NCBI RefSeq assembly: GCF_900100375.1
Contig: NZ_FNEZ01000003.1
Span: 1-64,000 of the forward strand
DNA: 64,000 nucleotides
Source of the DNA: Flavobacterium noncentrifugens
Lineage (GTDB): Bacteria > Bacteroidota > Bacteroidia > Flavobacteriales > Flavobacteriaceae
Direction of reading: 5' to 3'
Of the stretch, positions 7,780 to 15,598 are shown in pieces; position 1 is the stretch's first letter; every line of letters begins with the position of its first letter. Position numbers and translations under genes: made by a program. The notes under the pieces are model-generated. The model did no database searches and had not been told where the DNA came from. It saw nothing but the letters and a program-made list of their open reading frames with translations.

Positions 7780-8403
7780 ATGAAAGCAGAAGCAATTAAG
7801 TTCATTTCAGAAATAGTTAAACCTTGGGAAACGCTAAATAGACAATTGTCAGCAGCATTTTCTATGAATCCAGCAATAAATGATTTTATAACTACTGCAA
7901 ACTCGCTAACAGTTTCAATCAAACATTTACCGGAATCAATTTTAAAATTAAAACCAGAAGATTTATCGAAAGAATCTCGGCCATATGAAATTATTTCAGA
8001 TTTAGCTGATTCACTAAAGCATGGTGAATTACGAAAACCAGAAAGGGAATGCAAACTTTCAGTAGCGTCAATGTTTGAACGAAATTCAGAAGCTGAAGTT
8101 CGTTTTTTGAGGAATCGCATTTCTATTGATCATAATAATTATGGTAAAATTGATTTTATGGAATGCGCTATGGAAAGTGCAGTATTTGTTGCTCAAAAAC
8201 TAGATATTAGAACAAATTGGAATCCACAAATATTTAATAATACGGGAGAATTTTCAAATGAAATTAAAGTTCATGCTACACGACAACATCAAGTAGCTTG
8301 GACGGGAATGTCATTTGAGATTGTTCAACTAAATTCGGATGGAAAATATGAAAATGTCGATTTAAATGGAGAAGTGAAATTTACATTAACATCAGAATTC
8401 TAA
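7780..8403 (+). CDS. Cassette 10: hypothetical protein
   Basis: The protein has 207 residues, is soluble, and has no signal peptide or membrane helix. The N-terminal half is helical (EIVKPWETLNRQLSAAF), with a segment DLADSLKHGELRKPERECK that looks like a conserved HxxLR-type surface. The C-terminal half is predicted beta-rich and ends in EVKFTLTSEF. I recognise no family. It starts 19 bases after R' and fills its cassette, with its stop 9 bases before the next R'' box. Confidence 0.68.
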   Translation: MKAEAIKFISEIVKPWETLNRQLSAAFSMNPAINDFITTANSLTVSIKHLPESILKLKPEDLSKESRPYEIISDLADSLKHGELRKPERECKLSVASMFERNSEAEVRFLRNRISIDHNNYGKIDFMECAMESAVFVAQKLDIRTNWNPQIFNNTGEFSNEIKVHATRQHQVAWTGMSFEIVQLNSDGKYENVDLNGEVKFTLTSEF

Positions 8404-8411
8404 GTGCCTGC

Positions 8412-8546
8412 TTATAACCGCCGCTAGCCTCCATTGCGGAGATTTTCGTCACCGGAAATCTCTATTTCACGAAGAAACATTATCTTCGGCAGAGAGAACT
8501 CAGTCCGCTTTGATCCGCAACGGCGGCTAGCGGCCAAACGTTAGGT
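8412..8546 (+). repeat. attC site 10
   Basis: 135 bp. R'' TTATAAC (8412-8418) matches GTTATAA at 7755-7761; R' is GTTAGGT (8540-8546). Its arms are unique in the array (CCGCTAGCCTCCATTGCGG and CCGCAACGGCGGCTAGCGG) yet still pair. Confidence 0.92.
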
Positions 8547-8564
8547 GCAATATTATGACAACTC

Positions 8565-9758
8565 ATGAGTAGAAAAGATACAGAATTCGACGAAAAGATT
8601 AAAATAATCATTGCCCAAAGATCTGGCTATAAATGTAACTTCCCTGGTTGTGGAAAAACCTTAATTGGACCTGGACAAACAAGTCTAGATTACATTAGCA
8701 TCGGTGAAGTCGCTCACATTTATTCCGCAGCAAAAAATGGCCCTAGGTCAGATGGAGGATTGTCAATCGAAGATCTCAAACGGTCTGAAAATGGAATGCT
8801 TCTTTGTCGACCACACCATAAAATTGTTGATCGAAAATCAAAAAATTCGAAATATACTTCCGACATGCTTTCGAGGATGAAAAGCAAACATGAATTCTCA
8901 ATTTCAGCGGAATTGGGCGAATATAACTATCCAATTAATTGGGTGAGTAGTATTAAAGTGATACAATCGTCAATATTTAAAAATACGTTGACGTTGGACC
9001 TTGGGAAAGTCACATTTGTTTATGGTGAAAACGGTGTTGGAAAAACTGTATTAGTGAATCTATTAAAATCTATATTCAGTCAAAAAATCATATCTTCTTG
9101 GAAACAAAATAGCATAAAATTTAACGTTGAATCTACCCTTGACAATCCAGTTCTATCGAAAATTGATGTCGAAATTGAGCACGGAAAAATGACATATCAA
9201 ATTGGAAAATCCAAATTTCCATTTGTACCGTACGATTTTAATGTAATATATTTATATGGTAAACTTAAGCCTTTAAGAGACGATATTGAAACCATTGCAC
9301 ACTGTTTAGATATTTCTCGAGACTATTTAATCCAAATAATTTCGACAATCGGATTAAATTTTGCATTGCGAACGAAACACATTGAAATACGTCATGTTCG
9401 AAAAAAACCATATGTCGTTGATCGAATATATGTTGATATTGGAAATGGTTGGGTACAATCCTTTGGAAGTTGCTCATCAACCGAGCAGGCATCTGTTGTG
9501 CTGGATATTGTTTTTAGTCTCGCATCTGAAATGTCAAAATTTAAATCGGTATTAATGTTAATCGATTGGTTGCCTCTGCTTTGGTTCGATGATTCAAACA
9601 TTCAAAAATATATTGACTTTCTACAAAGTCCAGAATGTCATTTTCAAACTGTTTTCGTTGCTCCCAATGCAAAACCGAAAGTAAAATGGACTGGTTGGAC
9701 TCATGCTCATTTACTAAGAACGGAAAGTGGAGTGACAATTAAACAAACAAAAGAATAA
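8565..9758 (+). CDS. Cassette 11: HNH nuclease fused to ABC/SMC-like ATPase
   Basis: The protein has 397 residues. The N-terminal 1-110 is an HNH-type domain: C24 and C29 (KCNFPGCG), H51 (EVAHIYS) and CRPHH (81-85) form the metal and catalytic sites. A P-loop follows (GENGVGKT, 154-161) in a context typical of ABC/SMC-like ATPases (LDLGKVTFVYGENGVGKT). SSTEQ at 304-308 resembles an ABC signature motif, and LMLID at 330-334 resembles Walker B, although the usual DE is DW. The ATPase has no coiled-coil insertion. Known: HNH and ABC-like ATPases recur in anti-phage systems. Inferred: a compact one-gene defence candidate; no experimental relative is known to me. Confidence 0.8.
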   Translation: MSRKDTEFDEKIKIIIAQRSGYKCNFPGCGKTLIGPGQTSLDYISIGEVAHIYSAAKNGPRSDGGLSIEDLKRSENGMLLCRPHHKIVDRKSKNSKYTSDMLSRMKSKHEFSISAELGEYNYPINWVSSIKVIQSSIFKNTLTLDLGKVTFVYGENGVGKTVLVNLLKSIFSQKIISSWKQNSIKFNVESTLDNPVLSKIDVEIEHGKMTYQIGKSKFPFVPYDFNVIYLYGKLKPLRDDIETIAHCLDISRDYLIQIISTIGLNFALRTKHIEIRHVRKKPYVVDRIYVDIGNGWVQSFGSCSSTEQASVVLDIVFSLASEMSKFKSVLMLIDWLPLLWFDDSNIQKYIDFLQSPECHFQTVFVAPNAKPKVKWTGWTHAHLLRTESGVTIKQTKE

Positions 9759-9765
9759 ATACTGC

Positions 9766-9899
9766 ACCTAACCGCCGCTTCAAGAACTTGCTGGTTTTTT
9801 GGTAATCGAATGTTTTGTTTTCACGAAGAATGTTTATATTCGGCAGACGGAACTCAGCTCGCTTGAATCGCAAATTCGTGAAGCGGCAAAACGTTAGGC
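9766..9899 (+). repeat. attC site 11
   Basis: 134 bp. R'' ACCTAAC (9766-9772) matches GTTAGGT at 8540-8546; R' is GTTAGGC (9893-9899). Arms as in site 7. The centre has TATATTCGG. Confidence 0.93.
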
Positions 9900-9929
9900 G
9901 AAACCGTCCGTAAGAACCTATAACAACAA

Positions 9930-10433
9930 ATGAAACAAATAAATTTTAATAGATATCAATTCTTTGGAAAACTAATTATACAAATTGTTTTAGTTTGTCT
10001 TTTAATTTTATGCTTATATTGTTTCGTATTTCCAAGAACAAAAGACAACTTTTTTGCTTTATTATGTTTTGCCATTTTTATTGTACTGATGAATTTTTTT
10101 ATTTTTGTTCAATTATATTACTTACCAATTGGTGTGATAATTGACCAGGAAACAAGTTCATTAGAAGTAAAATACTTATTTAGAAAGTCTTTTATAAAAA
10201 ATTCAGATATTGACTCTTTTGCGCAAACTTCGATTTACACAAAATCAAGTCAATATGATGGAATATTAATAACTTTAAAGAGCAAAATGAAAGTGCTTTT
10301 TAGTGATTTTAATTTGAATGATTATAAAGCGATCGCTGATTATCTCAAAATGAATGAAATAAAAAATTCTGGAGAAGAAAAATTTAGATTTGTTTCATAT
10401 TACCGGCAAAAAATATTGAATGGCATCGCCTAA
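9930..10433 (+). CDS. Cassette 12: membrane protein of unknown function
   Basis: The protein has 167 residues. Two adjacent membrane helices (about residues 13-32 and 40-62) are followed by a soluble domain with beta-strand character (LEVKYLFRKSFIKNSDIDSF, then GILITLKSKMKVLF). This resembles PH-like domains of small bacterial membrane proteins, but no family is assigned. The stop codon TAA lies inside the R'' box of the next attC site, as for the Fic gene, so the coding region occupies nearly the whole cassette. Leader 30 bases. Confidence 0.7.
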   Translation: MKQINFNRYQFFGKLIIQIVLVCLLILCLYCFVFPRTKDNFFALLCFAIFIVLMNFFIFVQLYYLPIGVIIDQETSSLEVKYLFRKSFIKNSDIDSFAQTSIYTKSSQYDGILITLKSKMKVLFSDFNLNDYKAIADYLKMNEIKNSGEEKFRFVSYYRQKILNGIA

Positions 10434-10561
10434 CCACCGGTAACCGCAATTGCTGATTTTAAGGTTACAGAACATTTTTCTTCACGAAGAAACATTATCT
10501 TGGCGGAGAAATCTCGGTCCGCTTTCATCAGCAACTGTCGGTTACCGGCCAAACGTTAGGT
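10428..10561 (+). repeat. attC site 12
   Basis: 134 bp. R'' GCCTAAC (10428-10434) includes the stop codon of the preceding gene and matches GTTAGGC at 9893-9899. R' is GTTAGGT (10555-10561). The arms CCGGTAACCGCAATTGCTGA and CAGCAACTGTCGGTTACCGG pair. The centre has the variant GGCGGAGAAATCTC. Confidence 0.92.
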
Positions 10562-10597
10562 GCAATTTTTCACGAAACGAACAAATCATAATAAGTA

Positions 10598-11353
10598 ATG
10601 GAACAAAATAAGGCTAAATTAGAAATTGATCTCAATAAATCAACTCGTGCATTTATAAATTTCACTGTAGAAATTGATCAATTTGAAATGTTACTTTCTT
10701 ATATGCGCATTGGAAATAGTTTTATATCTGAAAATATCTCTGAAGCAAAAGAAAGATTGATTAAGCTATATGATAATTCCAGTGAGGAAACAGATTTTTT
10801 AAAAATTGATCCAGAGCGTTTTTTGACAATGAATTATTATGAAAGTCACTTAAGTCGAATGATGTATATTCGAGCAATCGATAATTTTATAACTTATTTT
10901 AAAGATGTTCTTGCAGAAATTGTTATCAAAAAGCCTCAAATACTAAAGTCAAAAGATCAAGAACGACTTGATTTTATATTAGAACATGATACAATGGAAA
11001 ATTTATTAAAATCCATATCCGAGAAAAAAATTACAGAGCTTTTCTATAGTGGATTTACTGATATACAAAAATATTTCTATGACCGCCTTGGAATCAAAAT
11101 GTTTGAAGATGAAATAAGGACAGCCGAAATAAATTTGCTAATTAAACAACGAAATTTGGCAGTTCATAATCGTGGCAAAATATCCAAAGAGTTTATTACT
11201 GAATTTCCAAATGAAGATTTTATTGAAGGATTGTTCTTATCTTTTAAATTTGATTACGTTTCAAAAATTAATGATGTTCTGTATAATATTATTAATAATT
11301 TGGATGCAAAACTCTCTATAAAATTCAATCTAGATCAAGTGAGTTATCAATAA
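10598..11353 (+). CDS. Cassette 13: HEPN-like (RiboL-PSP-HEPN type) protein
   Basis: The protein has 251 residues, all-helical in appearance. The C-terminal third contains KQRNLAVHNRGKIS (about residues 188-201). This fits the HEPN RNase signature Rx4-6H and closely resembles the RN-x-x-VHN-x-G pattern of the RiboL-PSP-HEPN family. Known: many HEPN proteins are metal-independent RNases in toxin-antitoxin and phage-abortive systems. No nucleotidyltransferase (MNT) partner is present in the cassette, so either it acts alone or the domain is only structural. The leader is 36 bases, without a promoter core. Confidence 0.7.
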   Translation: MEQNKAKLEIDLNKSTRAFINFTVEIDQFEMLLSYMRIGNSFISENISEAKERLIKLYDNSSEETDFLKIDPERFLTMNYYESHLSRMMYIRAIDNFITYFKDVLAEIVIKKPQILKSKDQERLDFILEHDTMENLLKSISEKKITELFYSGFTDIQKYFYDRLGIKMFEDEIRTAEINLLIKQRNLAVHNRGKISKEFITEFPNEDFIEGLFLSFKFDYVSKINDVLYNIINNLDAKLSIKFNLDQVSYQ

Positions 11354-11359
11354 AACTGC

Positions 11360-11493
11360 ACCTAACCGCCGTTTCAAGAATTTGCTGGTTTTTGGTAAGT
11401 TGAAAGTTCAGTTTTCACGAAGAAAATCTTATCTTGGCAGAGAGAACTCTGTCCGCTTGAATCGCAAATTCGTGAAGCGGCAGAACGTTGGCT
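11360..11493 (+). repeat. attC site 13
   Basis: 134 bp. R'' ACCTAAC (11360-11366) matches GTTAGGT at 10555-10561; R' is GTTGGCT (11487-11493). The arms GCCGTTTCAAGAATTTGC and GCAAATTCGTGAAGCGGC pair. Confidence 0.93.
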
Positions 11494-11515
11494 GCAATTT
11501 CAGAAAACCTCAAAC

Positions 11516-12478
11516 ATGAAACAACACTTTCTTCTTTTGTTAGTATTAGCTTTCCTTTCTTGTGAGAAGAAAAGGTCAATCAATATATCATCTGAAAATC
11601 TCAAAAAAGAGTTCCATGTTAAAATAGATACATTCAAGATTTCTCCAAAAGGAGATTTACGAGAAGTAGCGTTATTTAGAAATAATTTCTATACAATATT
11701 TGAATCTCAAAGGAAAAATACTTCTCAGTCATTTATAAAAATGATGGCCTTTAATCAGAAAGGGAAATTTATTGAAGATGTTTTTGTTCCAAGCGAGATT
11801 CAAGATATGCCACATTATCAAATTAATATTGAAAACGATAGCTTATACGTTAAGGAATCACAATTTGAAGAAAATAATTTTGTGCTTGGTGAATATGTTG
11901 CTGACTTATTGAAAGTTAAGAAGAAGAATTTTAGAATTTACCAAGATTCGATATATAATATTTACAAGGATTGCAACGGCGAATTTGGTGGCACAATCTA
12001 TTTCGAAACCAGAAAATCAAGTAAAGTTTATGAAACTTATTCAAGTTGTCCAACTGTTGTCAATAAAATTGGAGAAACATACTTTATAACTAATGCTGAG
12101 GATTTTGGCAATATTTTAGAAATATCAAATCCATCAGAATTAGATCCTTCAAAATTAGATTTCGAGAGACGACAAGGAAGTAAATTCTCAAATGGATATA
12201 AAATATTATTGGAAACCAATTATGAAACCCGCATTTTTACATCGTTCGTTTCAAATAACAAACTATTAACTATTTATTGCGATAAAAAATCTACTTACAT
12301 TGGCGAAATTGTAAATGGAAAACTGAAACCCTTGTATGATTTTGGATTTAGATTTTACGCGAATTTTCAACAACAGATTCAAAACAAACAAATTTTGAGT
12401 TGCTATTTAATTAAAAGTAAAAGCTATGCAATAATGATTATAAAAGAAAACGAAATTAAATTCCATGTAATCAAATGA
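11516..12478 (+). CDS. Cassette 14: lipoprotein, 6-bladed beta-propeller-like
   Basis: The protein has 320 residues. The N-terminus MKQHFLLLLVLAFLSCEKKR is a lipoprotein signal with the acceptor Cys at residue 16. The body carries repeated strand patterns (VALFRNNFYTIFE, KMMAFNQKGKFIEDVFVPSE, YETRIFTSFVSNNKLLTIY). These are reminiscent of the 6-bladed beta-propeller lipoproteins common in Bacteroidota, but no diagnostic motif is present. It starts 23 bases after R'. An outer-membrane or periplasmic location is inferred. The function is unknown. Confidence 0.72.
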   Translation: MKQHFLLLLVLAFLSCEKKRSINISSENLKKEFHVKIDTFKISPKGDLREVALFRNNFYTIFESQRKNTSQSFIKMMAFNQKGKFIEDVFVPSEIQDMPHYQINIENDSLYVKESQFEENNFVLGEYVADLLKVKKKNFRIYQDSIYNIYKDCNGEFGGTIYFETRKSSKVYETYSSCPTVVNKIGETYFITNAEDFGNILEISNPSELDPSKLDFERRQGSKFSNGYKILLETNYETRIFTSFVSNNKLLTIYCDKKSTYIGEIVNGKLKPLYDFGFRFYANFQQQIQNKQILSCYLIKSKSYAIMIIKENEIKFHVIK

Positions 12479-12484
12479 AACTGC

Positions 12485-12617
12485 AGCCAACAGCCGCTTC
12501 AAGAACTTGCTGGTTTTTTGGTAATTGAATGTTCATCTTCACGAAGAAAGTTTTATCTTGGCAGACAGAACTCAGCTCGCTGGAATCGCAAATTCGTGAA
12601 GCGGCAAAACGTTAGGC
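12485..12617 (+). repeat. attC site 14
   Basis: 133 bp. R'' AGCCAAC (12485-12491) matches GTTGGCT at 11487-11493; R' is GTTAGGC (12611-12617). Arms as in site 7. Confidence 0.93.
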
Positions 12618-12625
12618 GAAAATTT

Positions 12626-13207
12626 ATGAAAACGATCGCAATTACGACATTATTCTTCCTTTTATTCACCTTTGGAAACGAGGACGATACACTTTGCGAT
12701 ATAATCGAAAAACTGAAACTTACTGAAAAACTAACTTACCATGTTGATATAAAAGATGGGTTTGACTCTTCTGGGATTATCAAAATGAACGAAAAACTCA
12801 ATCTGGAACTTTTTGGGGAATCAGAAGAAAATAATCTAGGATTTGTAGTCAGCAAAATTAAGATTTCGAAAAAACGATGTGGCGTTATAACTTATATCGA
12901 AACTAAGGAAGGAGAATATCTTGTTAGATCGTATTATTTGCACATCCTTGAGAAATGTAAATCCATACAAAGATATAAAATTATGACTTCAGATAGCGAC
13001 GTTATAATTTATGAAATTTCCAGTAATTTTAGTCCTGACTTTAAAAATATCACAATAAAAACAGAAAAGTCGAACGAAATAAATACCAATCCTAAATTAA
13101 GAGATACAATTTTTATTAATGAAGTCAAGATTGATTTGGAATCAAACAATTTAGATACAATTTCGAAAAAAAGTTCTTTCGTATTTTTAAATCCACCGCC
13201 AAAATAA
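12626..13207 (+). CDS. Cassette 15: secreted protein of unknown function
   Basis: The protein has 193 residues. The ATG at 12626 starts a signal peptide (MKTIAITTLFFLLFTFGNED). A longer reading frame upstream would translate the attC site and is unlikely. The ATG lies only 8 bases after the R' box, so the ribosome must bind within attC-derived mRNA. The mature protein has three Cys (near residues 23, 78 and 102) and a Lys-rich body. No family is recognised. Confidence 0.7.
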   Translation: MKTIAITTLFFLLFTFGNEDDTLCDIIEKLKLTEKLTYHVDIKDGFDSSGIIKMNEKLNLELFGESEENNLGFVVSKIKISKKRCGVITYIETKEGEYLVRSYYLHILEKCKSIQRYKIMTSDSDVIIYEISSNFSPDFKNITIKTEKSNEINTNPKLRDTIFINEVKIDLESNNLDTISKKSSFVFLNPPPK

Positions 13208-13214
13208 AATCTTC

Positions 13215-13347
13215 GCCTAACAGCGGCTAAGCGAGATTGCTGGTTTTCGGTAACCGGAAATTTTGTTTTCACGAAGAAAGTTTTATCTTGGCAGAGAAAA
13301 CTCTGTCCGCTTGATCGCAACCTCGCTTAAGCCGCGAAACGTTAGGC
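13215..13347 (+). repeat. attC site 15
   Basis: 133 bp. R'' GCCTAAC (13215-13221) matches GTTAGGC at 12611-12617; R' is GTTAGGC (13341-13347). The arms GCGGCTAAGCGAG and CTCGCTTAAGCCGC are the site 4 type. It contains TTTG-N18-TATCTTGG. Confidence 0.94.
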
Positions 13348-13373
13348 AACATATCTGAAAAAATCGTCATAAA

Positions 13374-14054
13374 ATGAAAACCTTAAGTTTGTATTTTTTA
13401 TTCTTTTCATTAACTGCAATTTGCCAAACCGTCGAAATGCAGCGGAATGAGAATATAATCGATGAAAAATATGTATCGGATTCAAAAATTCAAACTCAAT
13501 TCATAATTCTCAATTTAAATACTCAAAAAGATTTCAGTGTTTTTGCAGAGAGTACAAGCGATTCGATTTTCTCAATATTTGTATCAAATAATTTAAAGGA
13601 TTCGATTTCACTTTCAAAACAGGATTGGCATTTATATATAATTCAAGAAGCAAAAAATAAGGAAGGCGATTGGAAACCAATTGAGTATTGGAAAAATTCG
13701 TGGTGTGGTAACAGTTATTTGTCACAGACGCTAAAATCGAATGAAATAATAAAGACTGAGTCGAAAGCGTATAAGGGAATTTTCAAAACCGAAATTCGCT
13801 TTAAACTTTTACTAAATTCAAAAAATTATTATTCAAATGCAATTAAAGGCGAAATTGATCCAAATCAATTTGATTTTAATGATTCCATTAAAGATAAATC
13901 TGGATATGATAATTATTCGAAAAGAGCTGGAAACAAAACAGCCGAAAAAATGATTTTTTTGGAATCATCTGGAATGAGGGAATATACAGAAAAAAATAAA
14001 AAATATGTAGCGTGGCTTACTAAAAAGGCCAAAAAGAGAAATAAAGCCAAATGA
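13374..14054 (+). CDS. Cassette 16: secreted protein of unknown function
   Basis: The protein has 226 residues with an N-terminal signal peptide (MKTLSLYFLFFSLTAICQTV). The mature part has beta-strand character (FIILNLNTQKDFSVFAESTS), a WKPIEYWKNSWCGNSY segment and a very basic C-terminus (WLTKKAKKRNKAK). It is probably periplasmic. No family is recognised. Leader 26 bases, with no promoter core. Confidence 0.7.
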   Translation: MKTLSLYFLFFSLTAICQTVEMQRNENIIDEKYVSDSKIQTQFIILNLNTQKDFSVFAESTSDSIFSIFVSNNLKDSISLSKQDWHLYIIQEAKNKEGDWKPIEYWKNSWCGNSYLSQTLKSNEIIKTESKAYKGIFKTEIRFKLLLNSKNYYSNAIKGEIDPNQFDFNDSIKDKSGYDNYSKRAGNKTAEKMIFLESSGMREYTEKNKKYVAWLTKKAKKRNKAK

Positions 14055-14060
14055 TACGTT

Positions 14061-14194
14061 GCCTAACAGCGGCTAAGTGAGATTGCTGGTTTTCGGTAAC
14101 CGGAAATTTTGTTTTCACGGAGAAAGTTTTATCTTGGCAGAGAAAACTCAGTCCGCTTGAATCGCAACCTCGCTTAAGCCGCGAAACGTTATAA
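14061..14194 (+). repeat. attC site 16
   Basis: 134 bp. R'' GCCTAAC (14061-14067) matches GTTAGGC at 13341-13347, extended to 10 bases (GTTGCCTAAC). R' is GTTATAA (14188-14194). Site 4 arms; TTTG-N18-TATCTTGG present. Confidence 0.94.
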
Positions 14195-14216
14195 CGCATT
14201 CAGAAACAAACCTCAA

Positions 14217-14546
14217 ATGACCGACAACGATTGGAATGATTTTATAAATTCTGTTTTATTAGAAAGTAAACAGTTCGAGAAAATTTCATCTGAAATTCTT
14301 GGAAAAACATACGTTGAAAAGTTCAGTTTAAATAAAAATCCGCAAACAGAAATTGAAGTTGGTTATTACATCGCAGAAAACCTATTAATTTACTTTAATA
14401 TCTTTAATCCAAACGTTCCAGGATACAATAAATATTGTGAATTTTATAAATATGATTTTGACGAAAAGGAAAGTTATGGAAATCCGGGATTGGAATTTAC
14501 TGAAATTAATAGAACTGGAATTTTATCAATGCTTAAAATGGTTTGA
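14217..14546 (+). CDS. Cassette 17: hypothetical protein, first reading frame
   Basis: This frame encodes 109 acidic residues (MTDNDWNDFINSVLLESKQF), with a YYIAENLLIYFNIFNPNVPG segment and no signal peptide. It ends abruptly at ATGGTTTGA, while the next frame continues without any gap in a similar style. The two frames may be one gene with a one-base frameshift, or two coupled genes overlapping at TTGA. I do not recognise a family. It could be an immunity-like or structural small protein, but this is speculative. Confidence 0.55.
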   Translation: MTDNDWNDFINSVLLESKQFEKISSEILGKTYVEKFSLNKNPQTEIEVGYYIAENLLIYFNIFNPNVPGYNKYCEFYKYDFDEKESYGNPGLEFTEINRTGILSMLKMV

Positions 14547-14749
14547 AAGGTAGAGAAATTCAATTCCTTAAACATAACAAGATTGTAAAATCAGAAGTTT
14601 ATTTATCAGAAAGTCAGCCTAATTTTCACTATTCATATTATTTTACAAAAAGAAGTTTGATTGAAAGGTTATTTGGAAAAAGTATTGACAAACAAAAAGG
14701 AATAGAAAAAGTTGAAATTAGTTTGAGTGAAACTTTTGGCGGAACATAA
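14543..14749 (+). CDS. Cassette 17: continuation frame or second small gene
   Basis: This frame encodes 68 residues, from a TTG that overlaps the stop codon of the preceding frame. It reads KGREIQFLKHNKIVKSEVYL and ends FGGT. The weak TTG start, the absence of a normal N-terminus and the natural join (MLKMV to KGREIQF) suggest it is the C-terminal part of a single protein of about 178 residues split by a frameshift. Translational re-initiation is the alternative. Confidence 0.45.
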   Translation: MKGREIQFLKHNKIVKSEVYLSESQPNFHYSYYFTKRSLIERLFGKSIDKQKGIEKVEISLSETFGGT

Positions 14750-14756
14750 GAACGTG

Positions 14757-14890
14757 TTATAACAGCGGCTAAGCGAGATTGCTGGTTTTCGGTAACCGGA
14801 AATTTTGTTTTCACGATGAAAGTTTTATCTTGGCAGAGAAAACTCAGTTCGCTTGAATCGCGACCTCGCTTAAGCCGCGAAACGTTAGTG
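14757..14890 (+). repeat. attC site 17
   Basis: 134 bp. R'' TTATAAC (14757-14763) matches GTTATAA at 14188-14194; R' is GTTAGTG (14884-14890). Site 4 arms. The centre has CACGATGAAAG instead of CACGAAGAAAG. Confidence 0.93.
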
Positions 14891-14932
14891 GCCATTTGTA
14901 ACCGCCGTAGAAACAACATCATAAAAAACACT

Positions 14933-15382
14933 ATGCCTTTTAAAATTATAACATTATTCATTTTCATATCCATTTCAGCTTTCTCACAAAAACTTCCTGA
15001 AAATCTTAGTCTACGAGACGATGCAATAACTATTAGCTATTTCAATTATTTAGATCAAAATAACTTGATTGCGAAAGAAGTATTTGTTGGCAAGAAGACG
15101 AAATTCAAATTACCGTTACATAACAATTTTGAAAGAGTGGACATTTCTAAGAATAAAGATGAGATAAAAGCTATTCAAGACTATCTTACCACAACTTTAA
15201 TAGACGATATTTTAAAATGTTGTTACAAGAAAAAATGTCCAGACGTAATACATGGATATTTCATAATGGTAAAAAAAGGACGAGAATTTAAATATGCAAC
15301 TATCGACTATGATTTTATTTCGTTAGATCTTTGCGGCAGTGAAAAACTCAACAAAATAATTGAAAATTTTAACCATCTCTGA
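14933..15382 (+). CDS. Cassette 18: secreted protein of unknown function
   Basis: The protein has 149 residues from the ATG at 14933, which opens a signal peptide (MPFKIITLFIFISISAFSQ). Upstream in-frame codons lie within the attC site. The mature part contains a CCYKKKCPDV cluster (about residue 99) and a late DLCGSEKL, so disulfides are possible. No family is recognised. Leader 42 bases, without a promoter core. Confidence 0.7.
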   Translation: MPFKIITLFIFISISAFSQKLPENLSLRDDAITISYFNYLDQNNLIAKEVFVGKKTKFKLPLHNNFERVDISKNKDEIKAIQDYLTTTLIDDILKCCYKKKCPDVIHGYFIMVKKGREFKYATIDYDFISLDLCGSEKLNKIIENFNHL

Positions 15383-15393
15383 AATCAAACGGC

Positions 15394-15527
15394 CACTAAC
15401 CGCCTTTAACCGCAATTGCTGATTTTCGGTTTACAGAACGTTCAATTTCACGAAGAAAGTTTTATCTTGGCGGAGAAATCTCATCCCACTTACATCAGCA
15501 ACTGCGGTTACAGGCCTAACGTTGTGC
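15394..15527 (+). repeat. attC site 18
   Basis: 134 bp. R'' CACTAAC (15394-15400) matches GTTAGTG at 14884-14890, extended to 10 bases. R' is GTTGTGC (15521-15527). Arms as in site 12; the centre shares the GGCGGAGAAATCTC variant. Confidence 0.92.
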
Positions 15528-15571
15528 GAAAGTTTAATGAATCGCATAAAACGACATATCGAATATATTTG

Positions 15572-15579
15572 TACTTTTG
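15572..15579 (+). promoter_or_regulatory. Promoter -7 core of the RelE/ParE cassette
   Basis: TACTTTTG fits TAnnTTTG, 19 bases before the ATG. A second match, TATATTTG, lies at 15564-15571 just upstream. Either could be used. The leader is 71 bases. Confidence 0.5.
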
Positions 15580-15598
15580 AATTATAAATCTTTGTGTT

